Source of the DNA: an uncultured Eubacterium sp.
Lineage (GTDB): Bacteria > Bacillota > Clostridia > Lachnospirales > Lachnospiraceae
DNA: 13,791 nt
Direction: 5' to 3'
NCBI GenBank assembly: GCA_910584065.1
Contig: CAJTZN010000065.1
Coordinates: forward strand, 1 to 13,791
Below are positions 13,374 through 13,791 of the stretch, piece by piece (position 1 is the first letter of the stretch; each line of letters begins with the position of its first letter). The position numbers and the translations under genes are program-made. Below the pieces are notes generated by a model that had not been told where the DNA came from, made no database searches, and saw nothing but the letters and a program-made list of their open reading frames with translations.

Positions 13374-13532
13374 TTATACTCTGTCAATTTCTTCCCATGC
13401 CTCATCAATTGTCTGAACCCTGCCATTTTCCATATCGTCAATGGCTTCATCGAGTTTTCCCAACAAGACATTCATAGAATCATTGATTGTATAAGTCGGT
13501 TCTACTGTTTTTACAGCCTCTGCCAATACCAT
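13374..13532 (-). CDS. Short antitoxin of the RelE/ParE pair
   Basis: A 52-residue acidic protein directly upstream of the toxin: MVLAEAVKTVEPTYTINDSM, then NVLLGKLDEAIDDMENGR, then VQTIDEAWEEIDRV. The acidic helical C-terminus suits wrapping around a basic RelE-type toxin. It is shorter than most Phd/RelB antitoxins (70-85 residues), and a separate DNA-binding fold is not obvious, so autoregulation may depend on the toxin complex. The start is uncertain: 13532 has AAGGGTGA 5 nt upstream, the ATG two codons earlier (13538) is nearly as good, and the frame is open to 13607 without a ribosome site. Role inferred mainly from position. Confidence 0.7.
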   Translation of the reverse strand: MVLAEAVKTVEPTYTINDSMNVLLGKLDEAIDDMENGRVQTIDEAWEEIDRV

Positions 13533-13643
13533 GTGCATCACCCTTTCCAAAATTCTGATAATCATATATTGCCACAATCCGAAAGAAATATCCATTCCTA
13601 TTTTCAAGATCTAGTAATCGTACAAAAAAATCTTTTCATAAAA

Positions 13644-13689
13644 TGTAGGAATATGGGTGTAGGAATAATGTAGAAATAGTGTAGGAGTG
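13644..13689. repeat. Four TGTAGGAATA-type direct repeats upstream of the toxin-antitoxin pair
   Basis: TGTAGGAATA (13644-13653), TGTAGGAATA (13658-13667), TGTAGAAATA (13669-13678) and TGTAGGAGTG (13680-13689) are spaced 14, 11 and 11 bp. They lie 110-160 bp before the antitoxin start and could be an operator array or part of the element's end. Confidence 0.55.
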
Positions 13690-13710
13690 ACCTGCATTTA
13701 GCCACTCCTA
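13682..13710. terminator. Hairpin that includes the last repeat unit
   Basis: TAGGAGTG (13682-13689) and CACTCCTA (13703-13710) form a perfect 8-bp stem with a 13-nt loop, 32 bp after the stop of the frame at the right edge. There is no clear T-run on the minus strand (CACTATTTCT), so it is at best a weak terminator for that gene. Confidence 0.35.
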
Positions 13711-13741
13711 ATCACTTTTAAACAACGTTATTCTAATGTTT

Positions 13742-13791
13742 TTAGAACTTACCTGCCTCGGCACTCTCCTGCACGGAAACAGCTACCGCTA
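13742..13791 (-). CDS. Possible 3' end of a gene cut by the window edge
   Basis: The minus-strand frame entering from the right reads AVAVSVQESAEAGKF and stops with TAA at 13742-13744. The composition is protein-like and helical, and it resembles the orphan tail at 12965-13021. Only 15 codons are visible, so the product cannot be named. Confidence 0.35.
   Translation of the reverse strand, partial: AVAVSVQESAEAGKF

Overview
The window looks like chromosomal DNA of a Gram-positive gut-type Firmicute, most likely family Lachnospiraceae (Clostridia). This rests on the adjacent greA-lysS pair, AGGAGG-type ribosome sites, consensus sigma-A promoters, a two-TM DUF6106-like protein, a BspA-type leucine-rich-repeat surface protein and the style of the XRE and integrase genes. 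The assignment comes from family resemblance only; no search was run. Nearly everything lies on the minus strand, so the text follows transcription from right to left.

Positions 1 to about 9,660 form an ordinary, well-kept block. At the left end is the housekeeping unit greA-lysS (transcript cleavage factor, lysyl-tRNA synthetase), driven by a perfect TTGACA-17-TATAAT promoter with a structured leader of about 130 nt. Upstream, each with its own signals, lie a secreted parallel beta-helix protein built from two homologous halves, an aryl-sulfate sulfotransferase without a visible signal peptide, a PAS-GAF-GGDEF diguanylate cyclase translationally coupled to a small two-TM protein, and an MBL-fold hydrolase.

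Positions about 9,700 to 13,791 are accessory and partly decayed. They hold the C-terminal remnant of a SpoIIE/PP2C-type phosphatase, a 62-63 bp degenerate tandem repeat, a secreted Ig-like/BspA-LRR protein with near-identical 69-bp repeats, an XRE regulator (the only plus-strand gene) facing a truncated tyrosine integrase, several sets of short phased direct repeats, and a RelE/ParE-type toxin-antitoxin pair. The pair is flanked by two similar C-terminal coding tails. I read this part as the residue of one or more integrated elements.

I see no tRNA, rRNA or CRISPR array. No complete new multi-gene system is evident. The least explained items are the twin coding tails around the toxin-antitoxin pair, the phased GTCTTAYAGC repeats by the broken integrase, the 21-bp-phased repeats upstream of the LRR gene, and the promoter/terminator overlap and leader in front of greA.
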